Of a stretch of DNA of 64,000 bases, positions 1 through 9,121 are shown piece after piece. The stretch's first letter is position 1; the number at the start of each line of letters is the position of its first letter. The position numbers were made by a program, and so were the translations under genes. The notes beneath the pieces are model-generated. The model saw nothing but the letters and a program-made list of their open reading frames with translations. It was not told where the DNA came from and ran no database searches. Source of the stretch: Tropicibacter sp. R16_0 (GTDB taxonomy: Bacteria > Pseudomonadota > Alphaproteobacteria > Rhodobacterales > Rhodobacteraceae); assembly GCF_017743935.1 (NCBI RefSeq), contig NZ_JAGHRE010000002.1, positions 1 to 64,000 on the forward strand, written 5' to 3'.

Positions 1-37
1 CTCCCACCCACCCCGACACTCAAAAGGGCGTCAGATC

Positions 38-1000
38 ATGGCTTTGGAAGATGCAAAAACCCAGGTGGACGAGGCGTTCACCAACCCCGACCTCAAGGGC
101 CTGTCCTTTGAGAACACCTTTGGGGGGGCGACGTCCTTTTTGCGACGGCTTTATACCAAGGATCTGACCGGAGTGGACATTGCCGTCACCGGCGTGCCCT
201 TTGATCAAGCCGTGACCAACCGTCCCGGCACCCGGTTGGGCCCGCGCGCGATCCGCGAGGCGAGTGCTTTGCAATCGCCCGACGCGCCCTATGGCTGGCC
301 GTTTGATGCGCTCAGCGAGTTGGCCATCGTGGATTATGGCGACATGGCGTATGATTATGCCAATGTGCCAGCCTTTCCCGCCACATTGACGGATCACATT
401 CGGGGGATCCTGAAGGAAGACGTGGCGTCGGTCACTTTGGGCGGGGACCATTACATCAGCTTTCCGATCCTCAAGGCCTATGCCGAGAAATACGGGCCGA
501 TGTCGCTGTTGCAGTTTGATGCCCACACCGACACCTGGGCCGATGACGACATGGATCGGGTTGATCATGGCACCATGTTTTACAAGGCGGTGAAGTCGGG
601 GATCGTGGACCCCAAGCGCTCGGTCCAGGTGGGCATTCGCACCCACAACGAGGACACGCTTGGCGTCAACATCATTGACGCGCGCGAGGTCTATGAAAGC
701 GGCCCGGCTGCGGTGGCACAAAAGATCAAGGGGATTCTGGGCGACAATCCGGTTTACCTGAGCTTTGACATCGATGGGTTGGACCCGGCCTTTGCCCCGG
801 GCACAGGCACGCCGGTCTGGGGCGGGATCACGTCCATTCAGGCGTCGATCATCCTGCGCGACATCGCCGGGATCAACATCAAGGGCGGCGACGTGGTCGA
901 GGTCTCGCCCCCCTATGACACATCCGGGGCGACGGCGATCGCCGGGGCGCATGTGGCGACACAGATCATCTGTCTGCTGGGTTGGAATAAGTTGACCTAG
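38..1000 (+). CDS. speB: Agmatinase-family ureohydrolase, first paralogue
   Basis: This 320-residue protein belongs to the arginase/agmatinase family, cytosolic binuclear Mn hydrolases that release urea from guanidino compounds. The metal-binding motifs are complete: GGDH at 135-138, DAHTD at 161-165 and SFDIDGLDP at 242-250, followed by the family signature APGTGTP. The ATG at 38 follows an AAAGGG stretch that can act as a weak ribosome site. A second family member lies at 1683-2630, so one of the two may use a substrate other than agmatine, for example guanidinobutyrate or guanidinopropionate. The family is certain from the motifs. The substrate cannot be read from the sequence, and the symbol is by family only. 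Confidence 0.9.
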   Translation: MALEDAKTQVDEAFTNPDLKGLSFENTFGGATSFLRRLYTKDLTGVDIAVTGVPFDQAVTNRPGTRLGPRAIREASALQSPDAPYGWPFDALSELAIVDYGDMAYDYANVPAFPATLTDHIRGILKEDVASVTLGGDHYISFPILKAYAEKYGPMSLLQFDAHTDTWADDDMDRVDHGTMFYKAVKSGIVDPKRSVQVGIRTHNEDTLGVNIIDAREVYESGPAAVAQKIKGILGDNPVYLSFDIDGLDPAFAPGTGTPVWGGITSIQASIILRDIAGINIKGGDVVEVSPPYDTSGATAIAGAHVATQIICLLGWNKLT

Positions 1001-1027
1001 TTGGTCTAGCGGCGATTGATTGGAGCG

Positions 1028-1588
1028 ATGGTTTTGAAGCGATGGACTATTTTGATCGTTGTCATGCTGTTCGGTGGAATGGGGGGCTATTGGCTGGTCG
1101 ACACGGTTATGCGGCGAAGCGCTGCGAATGCGGCGATTGAATTGTTTGAGACATACTGCGTTCCATTTTGGACTGGTAAATTGATCGTACCAAATGAGGG
1201 GTTCCAGCGCATTGACAACCTGTCCTGGCAACATGAACGATCAAGGATGGGCGTGGAGTTCACCCCCTTTGCTTGCATGATCAGCGACATGTTTTCGACG
1301 ATCGGCACCCAAAACCATGGGCACCTGCGGCGCGCTGTGGCGGGGGTTGTTTCAGAGCATATGCCCGAGTTCGGGTCCACCCCGCCCGAGATCACTTTGG
1401 AAGAAACAGAGCGGACAATATGGGCCAGGGGCGAAGGTGATGACCGCATGGCCGTGAGCCTGTTCTGGGAAGAAACAGAGAAGATGGTTCTGTTTGCAGC
1501 GCGTATCCAATCGCCCCAGTTCTTGCAGCAGCTCAAGTCGACTGAGGGTTTTCTGGGACTTTGGGGAATGGGGTCTTCAAAGAAATGA
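1028..1588 (+). CDS. Hypothetical membrane-anchored protein
   Basis: I do not recognise this family. The 186-residue protein begins with a short basic stretch and one hydrophobic segment (about residues 7-25), so it is probably anchored in the inner membrane with a periplasmic remainder. The rest is soluble and mixed in charge, with two cysteines and no catalytic motif I can name. An upstream in-frame TTG at 1016 is possible, but the ATG at 1028 is the more natural start. It lies 27 bases after the first agmatinase and 94 bases before the second, on the same strand, so the three may be co-transcribed. Confidence 0.65.
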   Translation: MVLKRWTILIVVMLFGGMGGYWLVDTVMRRSAANAAIELFETYCVPFWTGKLIVPNEGFQRIDNLSWQHERSRMGVEFTPFACMISDMFSTIGTQNHGHLRRAVAGVVSEHMPEFGSTPPEITLEETERTIWARGEGDDRMAVSLFWEETEKMVLFAARIQSPQFLQQLKSTEGFLGLWGMGSSKK

Positions 1589-1682
1589 TCGAACCCAACC
1601 GATGATGAGGACGGAATGACCAAAGAAAAACTGGATAATCCCGCATAGGTTGCGTAAGTCAGGGCAAAGCACAGGTGAAACG

Positions 1683-2630
1683 ATGACCAACTTCAACCAA
1701 CCCATCAGCGGCAATGATCTGGCGCGGTTTTCCGGGCCCAACACGTTTATGCGTCTGCCGCAGGCCGACAGTCTGGATGGATTGGATGTGGCGGTTCTGG
1801 GTATCCCGCAGGATGTGGGCACATCATGGCGGTCGGGCACCCGGTTTGGGCCAAAGCAGATCCGGGCTGAGAGCGCGATGATCCGCCCTTACAACATGGC
1901 CACGGGCGCGGCCCCCTTCGACAGCCTGCAGATCGCGGACATTGGCGATCTGGCGATCAACACCTTTTCGCTGGCCGAAAGCCTGAAGATCATCAAGGAA
2001 AGCTATGATGGCATCCTGACCCATGATCTGATCCCGGTTGCAATGGGGGGCGATCATTCGATCACCCTGCCGATCCTGCGCGCGATTGCGGGCAAACATG
2101 GCCCGGTGGCCCTGGTCCATGTGGACGCCCATGCCGATGTGAATGACGAGATGTTTGGCGAGCGCGAAACCCATGGCACCGTATTTCGCCGCGCCTATGA
2201 AGAGGGGTTGATCCAGGCCGACAAGACCTATCAGATCGGTATCCGCGGCTCGGGCTATGCCGCCACCGATTTCACCGAGGCTCAGGGGTGGGGGTTCCAA
2301 CACTTCCCTGCGCATGAGCTTTGGCATCGCTCTTTGGCCCCCTTGGGGGCGGAAATTCGCCGCGACATTGGTGACCGGCCGGTCTATGTGACCTATGACA
2401 TCGACAGCCTGGATCCGGCTTATGCCCCTGGTACGGGAACACCTGAAATTGGCGGGCTGACAACACCGCAGGCGTTGGAATTGATCCATGCCTTGAAAGG
2501 TCTCAACATCGTCGGCTGCGACCTTGTCGAAGTTTCTCCGCCTTACGACACATCGGGAAATACGGCGCTGACGGCAGCCAACCTCTTGTATGAATTGCTC
2601 TGTGTGCTGCCCGGGGTGACGTCACGATAG
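1683..2630 (+). CDS. speB: Agmatinase-family ureohydrolase, second paralogue
   Basis: This 315-residue ureohydrolase is clearly paralogous to the gene at 38-1000. It has GGDH at 122-125, DAHAD at 148-152, YDIDSLDP at 238-245 and APGTGTPEIGG after that, so all six expected Mn ligands are present. The residue before the third metal motif is T-Y instead of the S-F of the first copy, and the loop around residues 153-165 differs, which is where substrate preference could differ. I chose the ATG at 1683 because the homology begins there; the open frame extends upstream without a convincing start. Agmatine to putrescine plus urea is the default activity by family, not shown here. Confidence 0.9.
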   Translation: MTNFNQPISGNDLARFSGPNTFMRLPQADSLDGLDVAVLGIPQDVGTSWRSGTRFGPKQIRAESAMIRPYNMATGAAPFDSLQIADIGDLAINTFSLAESLKIIKESYDGILTHDLIPVAMGGDHSITLPILRAIAGKHGPVALVHVDAHADVNDEMFGERETHGTVFRRAYEEGLIQADKTYQIGIRGSGYAATDFTEAQGWGFQHFPAHELWHRSLAPLGAEIRRDIGDRPVYVTYDIDSLDPAYAPGTGTPEIGGLTTPQALELIHALKGLNIVGCDLVEVSPPYDTSGNTALTAANLLYELLCVLPGVTSR

Positions 2631-2689
2631 GCGTGTTTTGGCGCCGTTTGTGCCCTAATGTTTCTGGAACCTGTTGATCTGGACCATGA

Positions 2690-3112
2690 ATGAGACGCGC
2701 GATGACTGTTGTTTGGGTACTTCTGGCACTGTTGATCCTTGGCATGGCGTTCATTCGTCTTGCCCCCAGCGACCCGGCACGCTGGCATGTCGCGCCCAAG
2801 GGCGACGTTGACAAGGACCTGACAGGCGGCGTTGTGCGTGTTGTGCAGACGGGCCAGCTTGGACTGAAAAAGTTCAACGCGATTGTTCAGGCAGATGGTA
2901 CAACCCGCGTTCTCGCTGGGTCGGTGGATGAGGGGATGGTCACCTATATCTCGCGCACGAAGGTTATGGGATTTCCCGACTACACCACGGCGCAACAGGA
3001 CGGTGATACCCTTCGCATCTATGGTCGCCTGCGCTTTGGTCGCTCGGACATGGGCGTCAATCGCAAGCGGGTCGACGGCTGGCTGCGGCAATTACCAACC
3101 ACCGAGAACTAG
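2690..3112 (+). CDS. DUF1499 family protein
   Basis: This is a 140-residue protein with an N-terminal membrane segment (about 5-22) followed by the RLAPSDPARWHV sequence typical of DUF1499 proteins of Rhodobacteraceae. It contains a central YISRTKVMGFPDY stretch and a C-terminal RLRFGRSDMGVN stretch, both characteristic of the family. It is probably an inner-membrane-anchored periplasmic protein. The function of the family is unknown. Start alternatives are ATG 2690 and ATG 2702; the second would leave the membrane segment intact. It is followed on the same strand by another small membrane protein. Confidence 0.8.
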   Translation: MRRAMTVVWVLLALLILGMAFIRLAPSDPARWHVAPKGDVDKDLTGGVVRVVQTGQLGLKKFNAIVQADGTTRVLAGSVDEGMVTYISRTKVMGFPDYTTAQQDGDTLRIYGRLRFGRSDMGVNRKRVDGWLRQLPTTEN

Positions 3113-3141
3113 GTCAGTTTTCAACCGTAGACTTGTGAGGG

Positions 3142-3504
3142 TTGCTAAGGTTGGAAACGCCCTATCAGCAGAAACTGGAAAGATCCCAACAGGAATTGCG
3201 CGTCAAAGGGGCAGAGCGACACGCCAGATTGCCTTTGCTGCTTCGTCTGTTTCAAAAGCTTGGGTTTGAACCAATTCCGCCTCTGTATCGGCCGTTTCTA
3301 CGGAACTTCGCGGGCACTGCTGCCTATTTCGGCCCGGTTTGGGGCAGCCTGATGTATTTCGCTGCCTGGCGTCATACCGACCTGCATCTGCCTGTCATGA
3401 TCGCGACCAGTCTTTTTGCTGGTGTCCTGTTCGGCCTGATGATGGCCGGGTATTTCTATATGCAGCAGACGAAGCTCAACCTGACCGCCTGGGATCGCCT
3501 TTGA
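3142..3504 (+). CDS. Small two-helix membrane protein, DUF6404-like
   Basis: This protein of about 120 residues has a basic, amphipathic N-terminus (YQQKLERSQQEL) and two hydrophobic segments, about residues 58-75 and 84-106. The arrangement and the FGPVWGSLMYF segment resemble DUF6404 proteins; that assignment is from memory and moderate. No ATG is available near the start. TTG 3142 or TTG 3151 are the candidates, and the GAGGG at 3136-3140 suits 3151. Its stop codon abuts the stop of the reverse-strand gene at 3505, so the two genes converge with no gap. Confidence 0.6.
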   Translation: MLRLETPYQQKLERSQQELRVKGAERHARLPLLLRLFQKLGFEPIPPLYRPFLRNFAGTAAYFGPVWGSLMYFAAWRHTDLHLPVMIATSLFAGVLFGLMMAGYFYMQQTKLNLTAWDRL

Positions 3505-3786
3505 TCACCCGGCGTTGACCCAAGGGGCGGGCGACATCTGTGGCGGATTGGCTTGGGACGACAGACAGCCCTCTTGCACTTCGCGCCACATCGGTACGTT
3601 CAGCGACATCTGGCATTGGGCCATGAACATGCGGCCATCGACCTGTAGGCAGATGGTTTCCCCCAGCTCGATGCGCGTGCCGGAAGTGTCGGTGCAATAG
3701 CAGTCCTGAACTTTTCCGCCCGGTCCGACAACATCGGCGGCGGCAGGAGAGCTCAGGGCCAAGATCAACATGAAAATACGGGTCAT
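3505..3786 (-). CDS. Small secreted cysteine-containing protein
   Basis: This 93-residue protein begins with a typical signal peptide ([17 protein letters not shown], cleavage near residue 17). The mature part of about 75 residues has five cysteines and no recognised motif, so it is probably a periplasmic protein with disulfides. The family is not recognised. It is divergent from prfA, and the roughly 60-base gap between them must hold both promoters. The stop overlaps nothing but directly abuts the convergent gene ending at 3504. Confidence 0.65.
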   Translation of the reverse strand: MTRIFMLILALSSPAAADVVGPGGKVQDCYCTDTSGTRIELGETICLQVDGRMFMAQCQMSLNVPMWREVQEGCLSSQANPPQMSPAPWVNAG

Positions 3787-3848
3787 GGCTCAAGTCTAGC
3801 ACAGGCTTGCCTCTTGACCAACGCGCTGTGATATCGGACACCCGCCAA

Positions 3849-4904
3849 ATGGTTCCTGAAGATCGCCTAGAACAAATCACGCAACGGTTTCAATTTCTTG
3901 AGGCCGCGATGGCCGATGGCGCTGCGGGCGGTGATATCGCCGCACTGGCCAAGGAGTATTCCGACCTCAAACCCGTGGTCGAGCAGATCGCCGCCTGGCG
4001 TCAGCTGAACGCTGACTTGGCTGAGGCCGAAGCGATGCTGGATGACCCGGACATGCGCGAGCTGGCGGAGGAGGAGATCCCGGCGCTGAAAGAGCAACTG
4101 CCCGTGGCGGAACACGCCTTGCAGCTGACGCTCTTGCCCAAGGATGCCGCTGATGCGCGGCCTGCGATGCTGGAAATCCGGCCCGGCACAGGCGGGGATG
4201 AGGCCGCATTGTTCGCAGGCGACCTGCTGCGCATGTACCAGCGCCATGCCGAAGCGCGCGGATGGAAGTTCGACATCATCGAAGAGCAGGCCACCGAATT
4301 GGGCGGCATCAAAGAGGTGGTGGCCCACATCAAGGGCGAGGGCGTCTTTGCCCGGATGAAATACGAATCCGGTGTGCACCGCGTGCAGCGGGTGCCCACA
4401 ACTGAAAGCGGCGGGCGCATCCATACCTCGGCGGCGACCGTGGCGGTTCTGCCCGAGGCCGAGGATGTGGACATTCAGATCGACGCCAATGACATTCGCA
4501 TCGACACCATGCGCAGTTCGGGCGCGGGGGGACAGCACGTCAACACCACCGATTCGGCGGTGCGGATCACCCATATCCCGTCGGGCATTGTCGTCACCAG
4601 CTCCGAGAAGTCCCAACACCGCAACCGTGAGATCGCGATGCAGGTGCTGAAAACGCGGCTCTATGATCTGGAGCGTCAGAGGATCGACAGCGAGCGCTCG
4701 GCCGATCGCGCCAGCCAGGTGGGCTCGGGCGATCGTTCGGAACGCATCCGTACGTACAATTTCCCGCAAGGCCGCATGACCGATCACCGGATCAACCTGA
4801 CGCTCTACAAGCTGGATCAGGTGATGCAGGGCGACCTGGACGAGGTGATCGATGCGCTGACCGCCGACGATCAGGCCCGCATGCTGGCCGAGATGGGACA
4901 GTGA
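3849..4904 (+). CDS. prfA: Peptide chain release factor 1
   Basis: Release factor 1 (351 residues, normal length) recognises UAA and UAG in the ribosomal A site and triggers peptide release. The hallmark GGQ lies at residues 227-229 inside [10 protein letters not shown], followed by the conserved [14 protein letters not shown] stretch and the basic SEKSQHRNR segment. The ATG at 3849 gives the normal family length; the frame is open 42 bases further upstream but without a credible start. The stop codon overlaps the GTG start of prmC by four bases, the usual pairing of the factor with the enzyme that methylates its GGQ glutamine. Confidence 0.97.
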   Translation: MVPEDRLEQITQRFQFLEAAMADGAAGGDIAALAKEYSDLKPVVEQIAAWRQLNADLAEAEAMLDDPDMRELAEEEIPALKEQLPVAEHALQLTLLPKDAADARPAMLEIRPGTGGDEAALFAGDLLRMYQRHAEARGWKFDIIEEQATELGGIKEVVAHIKGEGVFARMKYESGVHRVQRVPTTESGGRIHTSAATVAVLPEAEDVDIQIDANDIRIDTMRSSGAGGQHVNTTDSAVRITHIPSGIVVTSSEKSQHRNREIAMQVLKTRLYDLERQRIDSERSADRASQVGSGDRSERIRTYNFPQGRMTDHRINLTLYKLDQVMQGDLDEVIDALTADDQARMLAEMGQ

Positions 4905-5746
4905 CCGAAGCGCCAACAGCCGCGCAGGCCATGGTGGCCGCAACTGCCCGCCTTAGGGCGGCAGGGGTTCCGGACCCGGCCCGCGACGCGCGGGTTCTTC
5001 TGGCCCATGCGGCCAGGATCGAGGCGAGCCGCGTGACCTTGATCGCGCCCGAGGAATTGGACCCGGACATCGGCGAACGCTATGAGCAACTGATTGCCTT
5101 GCGTGCCATCCGGGTGCCGGTTTCGCATCTGTTGGGTGAGCGCGAATTCTATGGTCGTCGCTTTAAGGTCAGCGGTGAAGTGCTTGATCCCAGACCGGAA
5201 ACTGAAACTCTGATCGAGGCTGCGCTGTCGCAGCCCTTCGACCAGGTGCTGGATTTGGGCGTGGGGTCTGGCTGCATCCTGGTGACCCTGCTGGCCGAGA
5301 TGCCAAATGCGCGCGGCGTTGGGGCAGACCTTAGCGAGGCGGCCTGTTTGCAGGCCAGCGCCAATGCGGTGCTGCACCGGGTCGAGGCACGGGCGCAGAT
5401 CGTCTGCTCGAATTGGTTCGAGGCTATCACCGGTCACTATGACCTGATCGTGTCAAACCCGCCGTACATCGCGATGGACGAAATGCCGGGTCTGGCGGTT
5501 GAGGTGCGGGAGCATGAGCCGGAAATGGCCCTGACGGACTATGGCGACGGGCTCGACGCGTACCGCAAGATCTCGGCCCGGGTTTGCGATTTTCTGACGC
5601 CGGGCGGCCGTGTTCTGGTTGAAATCGGACCCACCCAGGGACAGGAGGTGGCCGAAATGTTTCGTCAGGTTGGTCTGATCGACGTCACAGTGATGCAGGA
5701 TCTCGATGGTCGTGACAGGGTCGTTGGTGGACGATCAATCGCTTGA
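4901..5746 (+). CDS. prmC: Release-factor glutamine N5-methyltransferase
   Basis: This 281-residue SAM-dependent methyltransferase modifies the glutamine of the GGQ motif in release factors. The N-terminal helical domain (1-100) includes the conserved RPETE segment. The catalytic domain has the SAM motif LDLGVGSGC near residue 118 and the catalytic NPPY at 186-189. The GTG start at 4901 lies within the prfA stop region (GTGA overlap), which supports translational coupling. The product acts directly on the upstream gene product. Confidence 0.95.
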   Translation: MTEAPTAAQAMVAATARLRAAGVPDPARDARVLLAHAARIEASRVTLIAPEELDPDIGERYEQLIALRAIRVPVSHLLGEREFYGRRFKVSGEVLDPRPETETLIEAALSQPFDQVLDLGVGSGCILVTLLAEMPNARGVGADLSEAACLQASANAVLHRVEARAQIVCSNWFEAITGHYDLIVSNPPYIAMDEMPGLAVEVREHEPEMALTDYGDGLDAYRKISARVCDFLTPGGRVLVEIGPTQGQEVAEMFRQVGLIDVTVMQDLDGRDRVVGGRSIA

Positions 5747-5980
5747 CGTCGGAACATGCGGCTGAAATGTGCCAATCGACGTGAAAAACCCGCAAAAAAT
5801 GCCAGCAACCCCTTGTGTGAACCGACAGGACATGTTTACTCAGAGGTGTCTTGGCGGTTGATGCTTTGCAGCTCACGCCGGACACCAAGCCCAAAAAAGT
5901 CGATCACCCGGCGGTAAATGAACGCAAGAGGCGTCAAACGGGACAATCGACAGGTAATGACAAGGCTGACGTAAAGTAAG

Positions 5981-6574
5981 ATGAGATCTTCCAAATCCCG
6001 TTCGCGGTCCAAGAACAACCGCAACCGGCCCTCTGGTGGCAACGTCGTCAACCGTGTGTTTGACAGCTCTGGCCCCGAAGGCAAGGTGCGCGGCACGCCG
6101 CAGCAGATTATCGACAAATACAACCAGCTGGCGCGCGACGCACAGCTGAGCAACGACCGGGTTGCGACCGAAAACTTCCAACAGCACGCAGAACATTACT
6201 TGCGCATGCTGGGCGAAGCTCAACGAGAGCAAGAGGCCCGTCGCGAAGAGCAGGAACGCCAGAACCGCGAGCGTCAGGCAGAGCGGGACCGTGAGCGCGC
6301 CGAACGCCAGGAGCGTGAGGCCGTCGCAGCCGAGGCGCCCAAAGACCCGGCTGAAGCACCGCAACCGGATGTCCTGGACATGGGCGACACGGGCAAGGAC
6401 GACGACAACGGTCTGGTCGAAACGCCTGAGAGCAAATCCCAAGCCGAAACGGTGGAGGCCAAGCCCAAGAAACCGCGCCGCCCTCGTGCACCGCGCAAAC
6501 CCAAGGCAGAGGCTGCGCCCGACGCGCCTGCAGATCCGGCCCCGTCCGGAGATGCACCGGAGGCCGCCGAGTAA
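5981..6574 (+). CDS. DUF4167 family protein
   Basis: The 197-residue product starts with an arginine/serine-rich tail and a conserved N-terminal block (NRVFDSSGPEGKVRGTPQQI and on to about residue 75) that defines DUF4167, found in alphaproteobacteria and often next to prmC. The middle (about 75-110) is a highly charged E/R/Q stretch likely to form a coiled coil. The C-terminal half is A/P/E-rich and probably disordered. The basic N-terminus suggests a nucleic-acid partner, which is inference. It lies 234 bases downstream of prmC and is followed by a strong hairpin terminator. Confidence 0.85.
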   Translation: MRSSKSRSRSKNNRNRPSGGNVVNRVFDSSGPEGKVRGTPQQIIDKYNQLARDAQLSNDRVATENFQQHAEHYLRMLGEAQREQEARREEQERQNRERQAERDRERAERQEREAVAAEAPKDPAEAPQPDVLDMGDTGKDDDNGLVETPESKSQAETVEAKPKKPRRPRAPRKPKAEAAPDAPADPAPSGDAPEAAE

Positions 6575-6605
6575 ACCTCTGGCTTCTAGTGACAATGAAT
6601 GACCT

Positions 6606-6644
6606 GACGCTCCAAGGCCTTTGGCTTTGGAGCGTCTTTCGTTT
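6606..6644 (+). terminator. Intrinsic terminator after the DUF4167 gene
   Basis: A long hairpin (arms GACGCTCCAA at 6606-6615 and TTGGAGCGTC at 6627-6636, with a GGC/GCT inner part) is followed by TTTCGTTT. It lies 31 bases after the stop of the DUF4167 gene. Confidence 0.85.
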
Positions 6645-6671
6645 GATGAGCCGTGGTTTGCAATGACGCTC

Positions 6672-6760
6672 GGGGGGGCTCCCGCCCATCGTTGATGTCC
6701 CTTGCGGGACAGCTCCTCTGGTTGGGCCGGGCGCCGCGCTGCGCGCGGCGCGTCACCGCA
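6672..6760 (+). repeat. Dispersed GC-rich hairpin element, copy A
   Basis: This is the first of four related elements in the window. The order is a GC-rich box (GGGGGGCTCCCGCCC at 6673-6687), a small hairpin GTCCC-TTGC-GGGAC (6697-6710), the core GTTGGGCCGGGC (6721-6732) and a 9-bp hairpin (arms 6731-6739 and 6743-6751, loop TGC). It lies between convergent genes, downstream of the DUF4167 terminator. It has no coding potential that I believe. Confidence 0.8.
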
Positions 6761-6826
6761 GGACGTGGGCGAGGTTTGAGTGGCGCCAGGGGTGCCGATG
6801 GTTGGAGGAAGCCCGCATGAGGGCGT

Positions 6827-7393
6827 TCAAACGATCTCATCCAGCATCTGTGACCATTCATCAAAGGATGCCCCCATGCGTCCCATGGCGTGCGAGCCCA
6901 GATAGAGCCGCTGCAGGGCAGTGGCCTTGCGCTTGATCGCGGAAGGATCGCCTTCGGGCATCATCTCATGCAGCACGGACGTCAACGCCTGATGCAGGCG
7001 TGTCGAAATATCTGCGCAGCGGGTCGCGCAGGTCGTGTCGAACGGCGCCATTTCAACAAGCGCGTTGCAGAGGAAACAGCCCACTTTGCGGGCCGGTTTG
7101 GCCGGGTGGTATTCGGTGCGCAGAAAGAACGCCAGCAACCGGTCGCGGGCCGTACCGTTCCCAGTATCACCCATTTCAGAAAGCGCCCGCGCCATGCGGG
7201 TCTGATCATAGTGATCCAAGGCTCGCAGATAAACCGAATGCTTGTCTTCGAATGCCTTGTAAAAAGACCCGCGTGTCAGGGACATCGCATCCAGCAGGTC
7301 GGGCATGTTGGTTCCGGCAAAGCCCCGTTTCCAAAAGATGATCATCGCGCCTTCGATGGCTTCGGTTTCATCGAATTGTCTGGGTCGGCTCAT
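6827..7393 (-). CDS. TetR family transcriptional regulator
   Basis: This 188-residue repressor-type protein has an N-terminal TetR helix-turn-helix (about residues 10-55, including GFAGTNMPDLLDAMSLTRGSFYKAF) and a C-terminal ligand domain with the GCFLCNALVEMAP sequence typical of the AcrR/YxaF-like group. It lies 102 bases downstream of the YHS gene on the same strand. A palindromic cluster at 8062-8103 in front of that gene is the best candidate operator. A 9-bp inverted repeat (7416-7442) lies in the short leader of this gene. The ligand is unknown. Confidence 0.85.
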   Translation of the reverse strand: MSRPRQFDETEAIEGAMIIFWKRGFAGTNMPDLLDAMSLTRGSFYKAFEDKHSVYLRALDHYDQTRMARALSEMGDTGNGTARDRLLAFFLRTEYHPAKPARKVGCFLCNALVEMAPFDTTCATRCADISTRLHQALTSVLHEMMPEGDPSAIKRKATALQRLYLGSHAMGRMGASFDEWSQMLDEIV

Positions 7394-7495
7394 CAGTGGT
7401 CTCGTTTTTTATAGGAGCGCCCGACCACTGGGATCGGGCGCTGATCGGGGCGAGCTTAGGTGCGTTCGGAAGCGCAGGCAATCACCCCCATCATC

Positions 7496-8047
7496 TTAGC
7501 TTTCTGGCAATTGCTGCGGGTGAATGAAGCCCAGGTTGGGGCGCTGTGAATGGGCCACGAATTTGACAGACCCATCCTGCAGACCCGCGTGAACGTTGTC
7601 CCAATTGGCCTGGGATTGGGCCAGCAGGGCGTCCTTGTCGTTCAGGAAGCGCTCTTTCACATCCGCCGACCATGTCACGTACAGCTTGTCGTCGGCGATG
7701 AACCAGCCGTCGATGAAGTCAACTTCGGCCGCATAGCCATGCGCAACCGCCCAAGCGCACCAGCCGTTGTTTTGCGGGGCATAGCTGTCGGGTGCCGACA
7801 AGAAGGTCTCGCGGTTTTCTGCGCTGGCAAACAACCAGGTTCGACCCTTGTGTTCAGCGCGGTAGGCTTGATCGCCCTTGGCGGGCTTGCCTTGGACGAA
7901 ATAGGCGACGGGGTCAAACCCGTCCATGGCCAAACCCCGGCTGGTCGAGTTGACCACGTGGTCGGTGTAGTCATCGGCGGCTTGGACAGTTGTCGAGCCA
8001 AATGCCATGGCCAAAGCGCAAACCGCGCCGAGTATCAGATGTTTCAT
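7496..8047 (-). CDS. Secreted YHS-domain protein
   Basis: This 183-residue protein has a clear signal peptide (residues 1-23, cleavage after VQA). The mature protein has a YHS domain at about 36-85, including GFDPVAYFVQGKP and the FASAENRETFLSAPDSYAP block. YHS domains are usually linked to metal binding or sensing, but the classical cysteines are missing here, so metal binding is uncertain. It is probably periplasmic. The upstream region carries nested palindromes suited to a TetR protein, and a TetR gene follows downstream, so the pair is probably autoregulated as one unit. Confidence 0.8.
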   Translation of the reverse strand: MKHLILGAVCALAMAFGSTTVQAADDYTDHVVNSTSRGLAMDGFDPVAYFVQGKPAKGDQAYRAEHKGRTWLFASAENRETFLSAPDSYAPQNNGWCAWAVAHGYAAEVDFIDGWFIADDKLYVTWSADVKERFLNDKDALLAQSQANWDNVHAGLQDGSVKFVAHSQRPNLGFIHPQQLPES

Positions 8048-8061
8048 GTGTTCCTCCCTTA

Positions 8062-8103
8062 GTGAACCAATCAGTTCCTTAATTGGTGGACCAATTGGTT
8101 CAC
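8062..8103. promoter_or_regulatory. Nested palindromes, probable TetR operator
   Basis: Three overlapping inverted repeats are visible: GTGAACCAAT (8062-8071) with ATTGGTTCAC (8094-8103), AATTGGT-GG-ACCAATT (8081-8096), and CCAATTGG (8091-8098). The site lies 15 bases upstream of the YHS gene start, where a repressor would block transcription. Assignment to the TetR protein at 6827-7393 is inference from proximity and from the site length. Confidence 0.7.
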
Positions 8104-8208
8104 GAAAGGGAGATCACACTCAACTCACGTCTTCGTGTGATTCCTGGTGATGTGCTATTTCCATTGTTTGTCAGTGCTTAATGCCGGGAAATTAAAGCAG
8201 TCACTTAC

Positions 8209-9051
8209 TCAAGCGTTCTCTATTTCACGGGCCAAAGCACAGAAAGCTTCCAGCGAAACCTGCTCGGCGCGCTCTGTAGGTTTGATGCCAGCGGCGATCA
8301 AATGGTCTTCGATACCGGGCGTAACCCCCTTGAGGGCAGCCCGCAGCATCTTGCGACGTTGATTGAAGGCGGCAGCAACAACACGGCTGAGGATGGCCGC
8401 ATCGGCCGGGAAACGGGGTTCGGGCAGCACGGTCAGATGCACAACGGCGCTTGAGACCTTGGGGGGCGGTGTAAAGGCGCCTGGGGGCAGCGACAGGGCG
8501 ATGCGGGCGTCCGCGCGCCATTGCGACAGGATCGCCAGTCGCCCATAGGCCTTGGAGCCCGGCTGCGCCACGATCCGCTCGGCAACCTCACGCTGAAACA
8601 TCAGCGTCAGGCTTTGCCAGAACGGTGGCCAGTCCGGCGGCGTCAGCCAACGCACCAGCAACTCGGTGCCGACGTTATAGGGCAGGTTGGCCGCGATGCG
8701 CACCGGTGGCGTCAGGTGATCGAGCGGGTCGATCTCCAGCGCGTCGCCGTTGATCACCTCAAGTCGACCGGGATAGGCCTCGGCGATCTCTTGCAGGGCG
8801 GGCATGCAGCGCGTGTCTTTTTCTAACGCGAGAACCTTGCGCGCGCCTTCGGACAAAAGTCCCCGTGTCAAACCGCCGGGCCCGGGGCCGATTTCCAACA
8901 CGTCGCACCCGGTGAGATCACCGGCCTGGCGCGCGATCTTGGCGGTCAGGTTCAAGTCCAGCAGAAAATTCTGCCCCAGAGACTTGCGGGCAGACAGCTG
9001 ATGGGTCGCGATGACCTCGCGCAGCGGGGGAAGAGTGTCGATGGCGCTCAT
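8209..9051 (-). CDS. rsmA: 16S rRNA dimethyladenosine transferase
   Basis: This 280-residue enzyme dimethylates two adjacent adenines near the 3-prime end of 16S rRNA during small-subunit maturation. Visible family features are SLGQNFLLD at 24-32, the SAM-binding LEIGPGPGG at 52-60 and the catalytic NLPYN at 122-126. It is the last gene of the left-pointing lpt operon, 70 bases after pdxA; the pdxA-rsmA pairing is common in proteobacteria. It is also known as ksgA. Confidence 0.95.
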   Translation of the reverse strand: MSAIDTLPPLREVIATHQLSARKSLGQNFLLDLNLTAKIARQAGDLTGCDVLEIGPGPGGLTRGLLSEGARKVLALEKDTRCMPALQEIAEAYPGRLEVINGDALEIDPLDHLTPPVRIAANLPYNVGTELLVRWLTPPDWPPFWQSLTLMFQREVAERIVAQPGSKAYGRLAILSQWRADARIALSLPPGAFTPPPKVSSAVVHLTVLPEPRFPADAAILSRVVAAAFNQRRKMLRAALKGVTPGIEDHLIAAGIKPTERAEQVSLEAFCALAREIENA

Positions 9052-9121
9052 GGGGATGATGTAGTGCCTGAGGCGGGGGAAAGGCCAGCGCTTTTGCGAC
9101 TTGGGCGCGAATTTGGAGCGA

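Noticed and set aside
7416-7442. 9-bp inverted repeat as a terminator of the YHS gene
   Set aside because: Neither strand has a T run after the stem. It is better seen as a leader hairpin or a possible operator of the TetR gene.
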